From Hyphomicrobium sp. (GTDB lineage Bacteria; Pseudomonadota; Alphaproteobacteria; Rhizobiales; Hyphomicrobiaceae): a stretch of DNA of 14,135 nucleotides. Location: NCBI GenBank assembly GCA_030609245.1, contig JAUWCP010000042.1:1-14135 (forward strand), given 5' to 3'. The stretch's first letter is position 1. Every line of letters begins with the position of its first letter. The notes under the pieces are model-generated. The model was given only the letters and a program-made list of their open reading frames with translations. It was not told the DNA's origin and searched no databases. Below are positions 5,722-13,354 of the stretch, one piece after another. Made by a program: the position numbers and the translations under genes.

Positions 5722-7341
5722 ATGGGTAGCACGACAGACACGGCGCATGAGAGCCACGATCACACGCCCCGGGGTATCGGACGATGGCTCTTCTCCACGA
5801 ACCACAAAGACATCGGCACGATGTATTTGTTCTTCGCGATTGTTGCCGGTCTCGTGGGCGCTGCTCTCTCGATCGGCATCCGTCTGGAGCTGCAAGAGCC
5901 GGGGATGCAGTACTTCGCCGATGGCCACGCGTACAATGTGTTTATCACTGGCCACGGCCTGATCATGGTTTTCTTCATGGTCATGCCGGCGATGATCGGT
6001 GGCTTCGGCAACTGGATCGTGCCGCTGATGATCGGCGCGCCCGATATGGCCTTCCCGCGTATGAACAACGTGTCGTTCTGGCTCTTGCCGGCGGCCTTCA
6101 CCCTGCTCTTGATCTCGCTGTTCGTGGAAGGGCCGCCCGGCGGCCTCGGGGTCGGCGCCGGCTGGACCATCTACGCGCCACTTTCAACATCGGGTCACCC
6201 CGGTCCGGCCATGGATTTCGCCATCCTTGCGCTGCACCTCGCAGGCGCCTCTTCGATTCTCGGCGCCATCAACTTCATCACCACCATCTTCAATATGCGC
6301 GCACCCGGCATGACGCTGCACAAGATGCCGCTGTTTGTTTGGTCCATTCTTGTGACCGCCTTCCTGCTGCTCTTGTCGCTGCCTGTGCTTGCAGGCGCCA
6401 TTACGATGTTGCTAACCGATCGCAACTTCGGCACCACGTTCTTCTCTGCGCAGGGTGGCGGCGATCCGCTGCTCTACCAGCATCTGTTCTGGTTCTTTGG
6501 ACACCCTGAGGTTTACATTCTCATCCTGCCGGGCTTCGGCATGATCAGCCAGATCGTGTCGACGTTCTCGCGCAAGCCGGTGTTCGGCTACCTCGGCATG
6601 GCCTACGCCATGGTCGCCATTGGCCTCGTCGGCTTCATTGTGTGGGCGCACCACATGTACGCGGCCGGTATCAGCATGAACACGCAGGCCTACTTCGTGT
6701 TCGCCACCATGGTGATCGCAGTGCCAACCGGCGTGAAGATTTTCTCTTGGATCGCCACCATGTGGGGCGGATCGATCCAGTTCAAAGTGCCGATGCAGTG
6801 GGCGCTAGGCTTCATCTTCCTGTTCACCGTGGGAGGCGTGACGGGTGTCATGCTCGCCAACGCGGGCATTGACCGCGCCCTGCACGATACCTACTACGTC
6901 GTTGCCCACTTCCACTACGTGCTCTCACTCGGCGCCGTGTTCTCCATCTTTGCGGGCTGGTACTACTGGTTCCCGAAGATGACGGGCTACATGTACAACG
7001 AGACGCTGGCCAAGCTGCACTTCTGGCTGACGTTTATCGGCGCCAACGTGCTGTTCTTCCCGCAGCACTTCCTCGGGCTTGCCGGTATGCCACGGCGCTA
7101 CGTCGATTATCCCGACGCATTCGCCTTCTGGAACGGCGTGTCCTCGACGGGGGCCTACATAGTCACTGCAGGGACGCTGGTGTTCGTCGTCGGCGTGCTG
7201 GCTGCGTTTGCCGCCAAGCGAAAGGCTGCCGACAATCCGTGGGGCGTCGGCGCAACAACATTGGAATGGACGCTGTCGTCGCCGCCGCCGTTCCATACGT
7301 ATGAGACGTTGCCAGAGATCGAGGCGACAGAGCACCACTGA
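5722..7341 (+). CDS. ctaD: Cytochrome c oxidase subunit I (aa3-type, A-family)
   Basis: This 539-residue catalytic subunit spans the inner membrane with about twelve helices, reduces O2 and pumps protons. Heme a ligands are H78 and H398, and the heme a3 ligand is H396. The CuB ligands are H261, H310 and H311, with the cross-linking Y265 in GHPEVYILILPGFG. E263 and Y265 in that motif mark it as a type A1 oxidase. The D-channel entrance D108 and asparagine N115 are in PDMAFPRMNN, and the K-channel lysine is K339. The spacings between these residues match the Paracoccus enzyme. No obvious defect is seen. The ATG is preceded only by weak ACAGGG ten bases upstream. It lies 83 bases after ctaC and continues the same operon. 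Confidence 0.97.
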   Translation: MGSTTDTAHESHDHTPRGIGRWLFSTNHKDIGTMYLFFAIVAGLVGAALSIGIRLELQEPGMQYFADGHAYNVFITGHGLIMVFFMVMPAMIGGFGNWIVPLMIGAPDMAFPRMNNVSFWLLPAAFTLLLISLFVEGPPGGLGVGAGWTIYAPLSTSGHPGPAMDFAILALHLAGASSILGAINFITTIFNMRAPGMTLHKMPLFVWSILVTAFLLLLSLPVLAGAITMLLTDRNFGTTFFSAQGGGDPLLYQHLFWFFGHPEVYILILPGFGMISQIVSTFSRKPVFGYLGMAYAMVAIGLVGFIVWAHHMYAAGISMNTQAYFVFATMVIAVPTGVKIFSWIATMWGGSIQFKVPMQWALGFIFLFTVGGVTGVMLANAGIDRALHDTYYVVAHFHYVLSLGAVFSIFAGWYYWFPKMTGYMYNETLAKLHFWLTFIGANVLFFPQHFLGLAGMPRRYVDYPDAFAFWNGVSSTGAYIVTAGTLVFVVGVLAAFAAKRKAADNPWGVGATTLEWTLSSPPPFHTYETLPEIEATEHH

Positions 7342-7467
7342 GGTGCGGGTGCCAGTTTCGGCATGTTGCGGGCGGAGCAATACGCCTCCGCTCGTTGCAG
7401 TCGAGATGGATCGCACAAGCCTTGCGTCTCCACCGCGGGTGGCAGGCGCCATGAATGACGACAAGAA

Positions 7468-7482
7468 AGCGCATAAAGCGCT
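7468..7482 (+). other. Small hairpin before ctaB
   Basis: AGCGC-ATAAA-GCGCT forms a 5-bp stem with a 5-base loop in the 163-base gap between ctaD and ctaB, 22 bases before the ctaB start. There is no T-run, so it is more likely an RNA processing or stability element than a terminator. Confidence 0.3.
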
Positions 7483-7504
7483 CAATTAAATAGGGCCGAA
7501 GCGA

Positions 7505-8437
7505 ATGCAAGGGTTGGGCGCACAAGGCGAGGTTAGCCGGATCGGAAAAGTTTCCGAACCGAGTGTCGGCGAATTCGTCGAGCTGATGAAGCCGCGCGTC
7601 ATGTCCCTCGTCGTGTTTACGGCGCTGACCGGCATGTTGGCCGCCCCCGGCAGCATTCATCCTGTCATTGGCGTGATCGCGCTGTTGGCAATCGCCATGG
7701 GTGCTGGTGCTTCGGGTGCTCTCAACATGTGGTACGACGCCGATATTGATGCGCGCATGGCTCGCACGGCGGCGCGGCCGATCCCGCGTGGACGTGTCAC
7801 GGCCGACGAAGCGTTGACCTTCGGCAGCATTCTCGCCGTCCTCTCGATTTTGACGCTTGGCGTCCTCGTCAATTGGACGGCCGGAGCGCTGCTCGCCCTG
7901 ACAATCGGCTTCTACCTCTTCGTGTATACGATGTGGCTGAAGCGGAAGACCCCACAAAACATAGTCATTGGCGGCGCCGCCGGGGCCTTCCCCCCAATGA
8001 TTGGGTGGGCCGCCGTGACTGGCTCGGTCAGCATCGAAAGCGTGTTGATGTTTCTCATTATCTTCATGTGGACGCCGCCGCACTTTTGGGCGCTCGCTCT
8101 ATATCGCTGCCGTGACTACGAACGCGCGGGCGTGCCGATGCTCCCCGTCGTGGCGGGCGCCGAGGAGACGCGCCGGCAAATCTGGCTCTACTCGCTCATA
8201 CTGGTGCCGTTGGCGATCACGCCGGTGCTGATCGGGATGGCGGGTATCGTCTATGGAGTCGTCTCCGCGGTGTTGGGTGCGGTGTTCCTCTACCTTGCCT
8301 GGAAGGTGCGTCGCATAACCGAGGGTCGTGAGGCCGATCAAGCTGCCCGCCAGCTCTTCGTGTTTTCGATCCTTTATTTGTTCTTGTTGTTCGCTGTGCT
8401 GCTCGTTGAGCATGCAGCAGCACGGTGGATAGCCTGA
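7505..8437 (+). CDS. ctaB: Protoheme IX farnesyltransferase (heme O synthase)
   Basis: This inner-membrane UbiA-family prenyltransferase (310 residues) attaches a farnesyl group to heme B, giving heme O, the precursor of the heme A used by the oxidase. Aspartate-rich motif 1 is NMWYDADIDARMARTAARP (74-92). The second polar motif is YRCRDYERAGVPMLPVVAG (200-218). LMKPRV near residue 27 and PPHFWALALY before motif 2 are typical of CtaB. About eight or nine hydrophobic helices fill the rest. The ATG gives a family-standard N-terminus, although the upstream GAAGCGA is a weak ribosome binding site. The next gene uses a GAGGT that overlaps this gene's stop codon, which suggests translational coupling. 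No heme A synthase (ctaA) is in the window, so it must lie elsewhere. Confidence 0.96.
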   Translation: MQGLGAQGEVSRIGKVSEPSVGEFVELMKPRVMSLVVFTALTGMLAAPGSIHPVIGVIALLAIAMGAGASGALNMWYDADIDARMARTAARPIPRGRVTADEALTFGSILAVLSILTLGVLVNWTAGALLALTIGFYLFVYTMWLKRKTPQNIVIGGAAGAFPPMIGWAAVTGSVSIESVLMFLIIFMWTPPHFWALALYRCRDYERAGVPMLPVVAGAEETRRQIWLYSLILVPLAITPVLIGMAGIVYGVVSAVLGAVFLYLAWKVRRITEGREADQAARQLFVFSILYLFLLFAVLLVEHAAARWIA

Positions 8438-8440
8438 GGT
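8436..8440 (+). promoter_or_regulatory. Ribosome binding site overlapping the ctaB stop, for coxF
   Basis: GAGGT begins within the ctaB TGA (8435-8437) and lies six bases before GTG at 8447 but 18 bases before ATG at 8459. It therefore favours the GTG start of the small downstream gene and would couple its translation to ctaB. Confidence 0.5.
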
Positions 8441-8446
8441 CTGCAA

Positions 8447-8611
8447 GTGGCATTGGTTATGAGTCTGAACAGCGACGAGGAACGGGAGCGCCTGAAGCGC
8501 CAGCGTATGCGCTCCCTGGTTATCGCGCTCGCGCTGGGCGTAATGGCAGTGTTGTTCTACCTCGCGACCATCGTTCATCTGGGTGGCGACGTAGGAAACC
8601 GGCCTTTGTGA
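8447..8611 (+). CDS. coxF: CoxF-like small single-span membrane protein of the oxidase operon
   Basis: This tiny gene encodes 54 residues from the GTG at 8447, or 50 from the in-frame ATG at 8459. The protein begins with a charged cytoplasmic segment (SDEERERLKRQRMRS). One hydrophobic helix follows (about VIALALGVMAVLFYLATIV), and it ends in a short NRPL-type tail. In Rhizobiales a protein of this length, layout and position between ctaB and ctaG is annotated CoxF, a presumed oxidase assembly protein; that assignment is from recall, and no biochemical activity is established to my knowledge. GTG is chosen because GAGGT lies six bases before it and overlaps the ctaB stop; the ATG has no such site. 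The gap to ctaG is only 31 bases, so it is surely co-transcribed. Confidence 0.75.
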   Translation: MALVMSLNSDEERERLKRQRMRSLVIALALGVMAVLFYLATIVHLGGDVGNRPL

Positions 8612-8642
8612 TGGGCTGAATGAGAATGAGAAGGAAAGCGTC

Positions 8643-9257
8643 ATGACGCCGCCGCAGGGCAGAGCAGAGCAGAACGGTACGGTGGCAAGGCGCCATCGCA
8701 GCGTTGCTGTGACGTGCGCCTTCGTCGTGGTGTCGATGGTTGGCCTATCGTTCGCCGCCGTGCCGCTGTACCGCCTCTACTGCCAGGTGACCGGTTACGC
8801 GGGCACCACACAAAAGGCCGAGAAATCTTCAGATGTCGTGCTGGACCGCGCGATCACCATGCACTTCGACGCCAACGTCGCACGGGATCTCGCTTGGCGT
8901 TTCGAGCCGGTGCAGCGGACCATGGACGTCAAGATCGGCGAGACCGTGCTCGCCTTCTACCGCGCCACCAACACGTCCGATGAGCCATTGACGGGGACCG
9001 CCGTGTTCAACGTAACGCCCGAGGCGGCCGGTATTCACTTCAACAAGATTGAGTGTTTCTGCTTTACCGAGCAAACGCTCGAGGCTGGACAGACCGTTGA
9101 CATGCCCGTTTCGTTCTTTGTCGATCCTGCGATCGTCGACGATTCGGACGCGAATTACCTGTCAGAGTTGACGCTCTCCTACACCTTCTATCGGAAAGAT
9201 GCGCCAGTGCAGAACACGGGACAGAATTCGTCTAGCGTTACGCGTTCGGATGGTTGA
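8643..9257 (+). CDS. ctaG: Cytochrome c oxidase assembly protein CtaG/Cox11 (CuB insertion)
   Basis: CtaG is a membrane-anchored copper chaperone (204 residues) that delivers copper to the CuB site of subunit I. Residues 1-20 are cytoplasmic. One transmembrane helix spans about 21-42, followed by VPLYRLYCQVTGYAGTTQ with the conserved Cys47. The periplasmic immunoglobulin-like domain carries the copper-binding CFCF motif (C138, C140) in IECFCFTEQTL. Near the end, YLSELTLSYTFY is also typical. The last 20 residues are variable. AAGGAAA (8631-8637) six bases before the ATG sets the start. It sits in the usual place between coxF and ctaE. All known conserved Cox11 residues are present, so it should be functional. 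Confidence 0.96.
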   Translation: MTPPQGRAEQNGTVARRHRSVAVTCAFVVVSMVGLSFAAVPLYRLYCQVTGYAGTTQKAEKSSDVVLDRAITMHFDANVARDLAWRFEPVQRTMDVKIGETVLAFYRATNTSDEPLTGTAVFNVTPEAAGIHFNKIECFCFTEQTLEAGQTVDMPVSFFVDPAIVDDSDANYLSELTLSYTFYRKDAPVQNTGQNSSSVTRSDG

Positions 9258-9380
9258 GCCATGAGGACCGGGAAAGACGCTAGACGCCTAAGAGAAGAAA
9301 AACTGGCCGGAGCGACCGCAATGAGCAGTGGCACCGCGAAGGCGTAGTGGATCAATTGGGAACACCGAACGGGGACTACT

Positions 9381-9384
9381 GGAG
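9381..9384 (+). promoter_or_regulatory. Ribosome binding site deciding the ctaE start
   Basis: GGAG lies six bases before the ATG at 9391. The frame is open back to a GTG at 9328, but that start has no such site and adds an arginine-rich segment absent from the family, so the shorter protein is preferred. Confidence 0.6.
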
Positions 9385-9390
9385 AAGACT

Positions 9391-10353
9391 ATGGCTGCGA
9401 CGCACGTAAAAGAGCACGATTTTCATATCGTCAATCCGAGCCCATGGCCGGTCACCGCCTCGATTTCGGCGCTGGCGATGGCCATCGGCCTTATTATCTG
9501 GATGCGCACCTTGGGTGGCGGTCCTGGTCTGTTCGGCGTGAACGGACCCTGGTTCTTTGTTGCCGGATTTGTCGGCGTGGCGCTGAGCGCCTTCTTCTGG
9601 TGGCGTGACGTCATTCGTGAGGCGAACGCCGGCGATCATACGCCGGTTGTCCAGCTGCACTTCCGCTATGGGATGATCCTCTTTATCGCATCCGAGGTGA
9701 TGTTCTTCGTCGCCTGGTTCTGGGCGTACTTCGATGCGTCCCTGTTCCCTGGAGGTGTCAACGACCTACTCAATACGAACGACGTTGTCGGCATGGTGAC
9801 GCGCGATCAACTGACGGGCGGTCATTGGCCGCCGGCCGTCGCCGACGGCACTGGCGTCACGATCCCCGCGAACGGCGATGCCACACCGGGCGTGTTCAAG
9901 CATACGTTCGATCCGTGGGGGATACCGCTCCTCAACACCATCATCCTGTTGACGTCGGGTGTCACCGCGACCTGGGCACACTACGCGCTTTTGAAGGATG
10001 ACCGTCGCGGTCTCGTGCTCGGCCTCATCCTGACCGTTGTTCTCGGCCTCCTCTTCACGAGCTTCCAGGCCTATGAATACATGCACGCCGCTTTCAGCTA
10101 CGCCGGCCACATCTACGGTTCGACGTTCTTCATGGCGACGGGCTTCCACGGTGCACACGTCATTATCGGCACAATATTCCTGCTTGTGTGCCTCGTTCGT
10201 GCGTTGTGGGGCCACTTCACGCCAAAGGGACACTTTGGCTTCGAGGCGGCAGCCTGGTACTGGCACTTTGTCGATGTCGTGTGGCTGTTCCTGTTTGCCT
10301 GCGTCTACGTTTGGGGCGCAGGGGCCATCCCGGGCGGTGTTGGCACGCACTAA
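9391..10353 (+). CDS. ctaE: Cytochrome c oxidase subunit III
   Basis: Subunit III (320 residues) is an integral membrane protein that binds lipid and stabilises the aa3 oxidase near the D-channel proton entry. About seven hydrophobic helices are visible. Family signatures are HDFHIVNPSPWP at the N-terminus, SEVMFFVAWFWAYF with the conserved membrane glutamate, and FDPWGIPLLNTIILLTSG. They continue with FQAYEYMHAAFSYAG, ATGFHGAHVIIGTIF and the final AWYWHFVDVVWLFLF. The loop between about residues 125 and 175 is somewhat long and holds an extra Gly/Asp-rich stretch. It is preceded by a 133-base gap after ctaG in which no credible gene is seen. A GC-rich hairpin follows about 40 bases after the stop codon, so expression of downstream genes may be reduced relative to the subunits. 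Confidence 0.96.
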   Translation: MAATHVKEHDFHIVNPSPWPVTASISALAMAIGLIIWMRTLGGGPGLFGVNGPWFFVAGFVGVALSAFFWWRDVIREANAGDHTPVVQLHFRYGMILFIASEVMFFVAWFWAYFDASLFPGGVNDLLNTNDVVGMVTRDQLTGGHWPPAVADGTGVTIPANGDATPGVFKHTFDPWGIPLLNTIILLTSGVTATWAHYALLKDDRRGLVLGLILTVVLGLLFTSFQAYEYMHAAFSYAGHIYGSTFFMATGFHGAHVIIGTIFLLVCLVRALWGHFTPKGHFGFEAAAWYWHFVDVVWLFLFACVYVWGAGAIPGGVGTH

Positions 10354-10391
10354 ACAGACGCAGACCTCCCAGCGATCGGAGGCAGTCAACA

Positions 10392-10417
10392 GCGGGGCGG
10401 CCATCGGGCCGCCCCGC
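10392..10417 (+). terminator. Strong GC hairpin after ctaE (partial terminator or RNA stabiliser)
   Basis: GCGGGGCGGCC (10392-10402) and its exact complement GGCCGCCCCGC (10407-10417) enclose the tetraloop ATCG, an 11-bp perfect stem. It begins 39 bases after the ctaE stop. A T-run is missing, so it may be an attenuator, a 3'-end stabiliser or a Rho-related end rather than a full intrinsic terminator. A weaker CCTCC/GGAGG hairpin (10365-10382) lies just before it. Confidence 0.6.
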
Positions 10418-10528
10418 GTCGTATTCGGGGAACGGCCCCGCCTGTCGCTCGCGGTGGCGCTGTGGTAAGTGCTGCCAATGCTGGTCCGCCCACATCTCAC
10501 TAAGCAGGAGCGGATCTGGGAGCGCGAA

Positions 10529-10903
10529 TTGTCTACTCAGTCGACTGCCATTTCACGAATCTCTGCGGTACTGCTTGCGCGATGTCCGCGGTGTGGCAAG
10601 GGGCGGCTGTTCAAGAACGTTCTGGAGCTGCGCGACGATTGCGAAAGTTGCGGCCTGAGCTATCGCTTCATCAATACTGGCGACGGACCGGCCGTCTTCG
10701 CGATCTTTATTCTCGGTTTCCTTGTCCTCGGTTTGGCGCTTTACGTGGAGTTCACCTATGAGCCCGCCGTTTGGGTGCACGTGGTGCTTTGGGGGGCTCT
10801 CACACCCCTGTTTGCGGTCGGCCTTCTCCGCCTCCTCAAAGCACTGCTGATCGCGCTCCAGTTCAAGCACAAGGCCGAGGAGGGCCGTCTTGCCCAGAAG
10901 TAA
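10529..10903 (+). CDS. DUF983 family membrane protein with zinc-ribbon-like CxxC motifs
   Basis: This small membrane protein of the DUF983 family has 124 residues from this start. Two cysteine pairs, CPRC (19-22) and CESC (38-41), form a probable zinc ribbon at the N-terminus. They are followed by the family sequence NTGDGPAVFAIFILGF and two transmembrane helices (about 54-74 and 82-102). A cytoplasmic-looking basic tail (QFKHKAEEGR) ends the protein. TTG at 10529 is chosen because GGGAG lies six bases upstream and the length fits the family. ATG at 10478 and GTG at 10469 are in-frame alternatives that add 17-20 residues (including KQERIWEREL) and lack a good site. The function is unknown. 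Its fixed place between ctaE and SURF1 in alphaproteobacteria suggests an oxidase assembly or metal-related role, which is inference. Confidence 0.85.
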   Translation: MSTQSTAISRISAVLLARCPRCGKGRLFKNVLELRDDCESCGLSYRFINTGDGPAVFAIFILGFLVLGLALYVEFTYEPAVWVHVVLWGALTPLFAVGLLRLLKALLIALQFKHKAEEGRLAQK

Positions 10904-10930
10904 CCCGCGCAGGACGTGCACTGCATCACG

Positions 10931-11674
10931 ATGCTAACGACGCTCAAATCTAAAGGCCTTCTCTGGCCAGCCATCATGACGGTGGCGGGCGCTGCGATTC
11001 TGATTGCTTTTGGCACGTGGCAGATGCAACGCCTGGCATGGAAGCAGGGGGTGCTCGCCGACATTTCGCAACGTGCGCATGTTGATCCGGTAGCCGTGAC
11101 GCGCGCTGAGCAATCGAAACGCGCAGGCGAGGACGTCGAGTATTTACGGGTTAAAATCGGGGGGCAGCTCCTGCACGACAAGGAACGGCATTTGTTTGCC
11201 TTCGATTCAAAATATGGTCCTGGCTATCACGTCTTCACTCCGCTGAAGCGCGCCGACGGCAGCATCGTTTTCGTCAATCGCGGCTTCGTTCCCTCAGAAC
11301 TCAGAGATCCCGCCAAACGTGAATCCGGCCAGGTCGCAGGCGAAGTGGAAATCGTTGGTCTCGTGCGCGGTCCTGAAAAGCCGCGCACGTTCACGCCGGA
11401 AAACGACGTGGCGGACAACATATGGTACTGGCGCGATCTCGACGGAATGGCCGTGTCCGTCTTCGGCCAAGAGATACCGCGGCTCATTCCATTCTTCATC
11501 GATGCGGAGGCCGAACCCCGCGTACCGGGTGCTTGGCCAAAGGGTGGCGTCACCCGGCTCGAGCTGCCCAATCGTCACCTGGAGTACGCCATCACCTGGT
11601 ACGGGCTGGCCGCGGCGCTGATCGCCGTCTTTGCGGCCTATGCTTTTTCGCATTGGCGCCACCCTGCCGCTTGA
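10931..11674 (+). CDS. surf1: SURF1 family cytochrome oxidase assembly protein
   Basis: SURF1 (247 residues) helps insert heme A into oxidase subunit I; in Paracoccus the homologues bind heme a. The topology is two terminal transmembrane helices flanking a periplasmic domain. Helix 1 (about 10-28) leads into the signature FGTWQMQRLAWK (27-38). Internal family motifs are GPGYHVFTPLK, IVFVNRGFVP and the later WYWRDLDGMA. The second signature NRHLEYAITWYGLA (214-227) starts helix 2. ATG at 10931 is used; a GTG five codons earlier (10916) is possible, but AGGA ends only one base before it. The gene follows DUF983 by 27 bases and ends the oxidase cluster. The CTAGAG-bounded repeat then separates it from thrC. 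Confidence 0.93.
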   Translation: MLTTLKSKGLLWPAIMTVAGAAILIAFGTWQMQRLAWKQGVLADISQRAHVDPVAVTRAEQSKRAGEDVEYLRVKIGGQLLHDKERHLFAFDSKYGPGYHVFTPLKRADGSIVFVNRGFVPSELRDPAKRESGQVAGEVEIVGLVRGPEKPRTFTPENDVADNIWYWRDLDGMAVSVFGQEIPRLIPFFIDAEAEPRVPGAWPKGGVTRLELPNRHLEYAITWYGLAAALIAVFAAYAFSHWRHPAA

Positions 11675-11772
11675 CGGCCGATGTAGTCGATCGGCAGGGG
11701 CCATTGTGTGCAAACCTGTTTGTTTTCACGGCTTTCGGGCCACTGCTTGCTTGTTCCCGGTGTGGGTGCGCA

Positions 11773-11898
11773 CTAGAGCCGGTCCAAGTGAAACGTGAAT
11801 CAGTCTCTGCACTTTTGATTTTGAGTAAGATTCACTTATCTGCTGGAGACCTCTGGGGCGAAGGCTGAGTGATTCCATCAAGAACGATCTTACTCTAG
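11773..11898. repeat. 126-bp palindromic intergenic element bounded by CTAGAG/CTCTAG
   Basis: The stretch begins with CTAGAG (11773-11778) and ends with its reverse complement CTCTAG (11893-11898). Inside, GAGTAAGAT (11823-11831) pairs exactly with ATCTTACTC (11887-11895), and GTGAATC (near 11794) pairs with GATTCAC (11829-11835). It is AT-richer than its surroundings and non-coding. Similar CTAG-bounded short intergenic repeats are dispersed in Rhizobiales genomes, so it is probably a REP/MITE-like element; copy number cannot be judged here. The 273-base gap between SURF1 and thrC otherwise shows no gene. Confidence 0.6.
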
Positions 11899-11947
11899 GG
11901 TGCCGGGCCAAACATTCGAATCTTTCCGGGAAACGAGGCCACACCGT

Positions 11948-13354
11948 TTGAACTACATCTCGACCAGAGGTGAAGCACCGCCGCTCGGCTTTGAGGACGT
12001 GCTGCTGGCAGGACTGGCGCGCGACGGTGGCCTCTTTGTGCCAGAGACATGGCCTGTCCTCTCACCGGAGACGATCGGATCGTTTGCAGGCAAATCGTTT
12101 GCAGATGTCGCCGTCGAGGTCGTCGTGCCCTTCGCCGGTGGTGCGATCTCGCGCGCTGACCTGACGCAGATGGCGAGGGACGCGTACGCGTGCTTTGACG
12201 ACGCGGACGTGACACCATTGACGCAGATCGATGAGAATCGGTGGGTTCTGGAACTCTTCCATGGCCCAACGCTCGCCTTCAAAGACGTAGCGATGCAGCT
12301 GCTTGCGCGTCTCATGGATCACGTGCTCGCCAAACGCGGCCAGCGCGTCACGATCATTGGCGCGACATCGGGCGATACCGGCGGGGCGGCGATCGAAGCG
12401 TTCCGCGGTTCTCGGCGCGCAGATGTCGTGATCCTGTTCCCCGAAGGACGGGTCTCCGATGTGCAGCGGCGCATGATGACGACGCCTAAGGACGCCAATG
12501 TGCACGCCGTGGCCGTTCGCGGGACGTTTGACGATTGCCAAGCGCTCGTGAAAGCCATGTTCAATGATCATGCCTTTCGTGACCGCGTTGGCCTTTCCGG
12601 CGTAAACTCCATCAACTGGGCGCGCATCGCTGGGCAAGTCGCGTATTATTTCGTTGCCGCAGTCGCGCTCGGCGCTCCGCGCCGACCGGTTTCGTTCGCC
12701 GTGCCAACTGGAAATTTCGGTGACATTTTCGCAGGTTATGTGGCCAAACGCATGGGACTTCCGATCGCGCAGCTTGCGATCGCGTCCAACGTCAACGATA
12801 TCTTACCGCGTACGCTTGCGACGGGCGCATATGAGATGCGCGACGTCATCGCTACCGCTTCGCCATCGATGGACATTCAGATCTCATCCAACTTCGAGCG
12901 CTATCTGTTCGAGGCCTCAGGCCGCGACGCAGAACTGATCCGCGGTATGATGGGGTCGCTCCGCGAAACGCACCGTTTTGAGCTCGGCCCGCTAGAGGAC
13001 GTGATGCGCAAGGACTTCGTGGCAGCCGCCGCCAGCGAGGACGATGTGGCCGACACCATCCGCCGCCTTAAGGCCGAACACGACTACTTGGTCGATCCTC
13101 ATACCGCTTGCGGTGTGGTCGCTGCGGAGAGGGTGCTCAAAGGAGAGGCGCCACAAGTCGTTTTATCGACGGCGAGCCCTGCCAAGTTCCCTGACGCCAT
13201 GCAAGAGATTACGGGTGAGCGTCCCGCGCTGCCGGAACGGCTGGCGGGCCTTCTTACGGATAAGGAACGGTTCGAAACAATCGACAATGACCTCGTTGCG
13301 ATCGAGCGCCATGTTGAGGCGCGGACCCATGCAACGATCAAGGAGCGCGGATGA
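11948..13354 (+). CDS. thrC: Threonine synthase
   Basis: This PLP-dependent enzyme (468 residues) converts O-phosphohomoserine to threonine and phosphate in the cytoplasm, the last step of threonine synthesis. The N-terminus MNYISTRGEAPPLGFEDVLL is the family form. The PLP lysine is K112 in HGPTLAFKDVAM. The serine/threonine/glycine phosphate-binding loop is GATSGDTGGAAIEAFRG (about 138-154). Also present are SGVNSINWARIAGQ and PTGNFGDIFAGYVAKRMGLPI. Length matches the long bacterial (E. coli-like) class. The frame is open to a GTG at 11900, but that reads into the repeat element's edge. The TTG at 11948, with GAGG (11935-11938) nine bases upstream, reproduces the conserved start. The stop overlaps the next gene as ATGA. 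No other threonine genes are nearby. Confidence 0.95.
   Translation: MNYISTRGEAPPLGFEDVLLAGLARDGGLFVPETWPVLSPETIGSFAGKSFADVAVEVVVPFAGGAISRADLTQMARDAYACFDDADVTPLTQIDENRWVLELFHGPTLAFKDVAMQLLARLMDHVLAKRGQRVTIIGATSGDTGGAAIEAFRGSRRADVVILFPEGRVSDVQRRMMTTPKDANVHAVAVRGTFDDCQALVKAMFNDHAFRDRVGLSGVNSINWARIAGQVAYYFVAAVALGAPRRPVSFAVPTGNFGDIFAGYVAKRMGLPIAQLAIASNVNDILPRTLATGAYEMRDVIATASPSMDIQISSNFERYLFEASGRDAELIRGMMGSLRETHRFELGPLEDVMRKDFVAAAASEDDVADTIRRLKAEHDYLVDPHTACGVVAAERVLKGEAPQVVLSTASPAKFPDAMQEITGERPALPERLAGLLTDKERFETIDNDLVAIERHVEARTHATIKERG

Noticed and set aside
7406..7489. 27-residue frame between ctaD and ctaB
   Set aside because: It has no good ribosome site, no hydrophobic or conserved feature and is not known in this operon position.
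9261..9347. 28-residue frame between ctaG and ctaE
   Set aside because: It starts just after ctaG, but the sequence is a charged low-complexity stretch with no ribosome site of note and no known counterpart.
9328..9390. GTG start giving a longer ctaE product
   Set aside because: The arginine-rich extension is not part of subunit III, and the ATG at 9391 has GGAG at ideal distance.
11900..11947. GTG start giving a longer thrC product
   Set aside because: It adds residues not found in threonine synthases and begins at the edge of the repeat element; the TTG at 11948 gives the conserved start.
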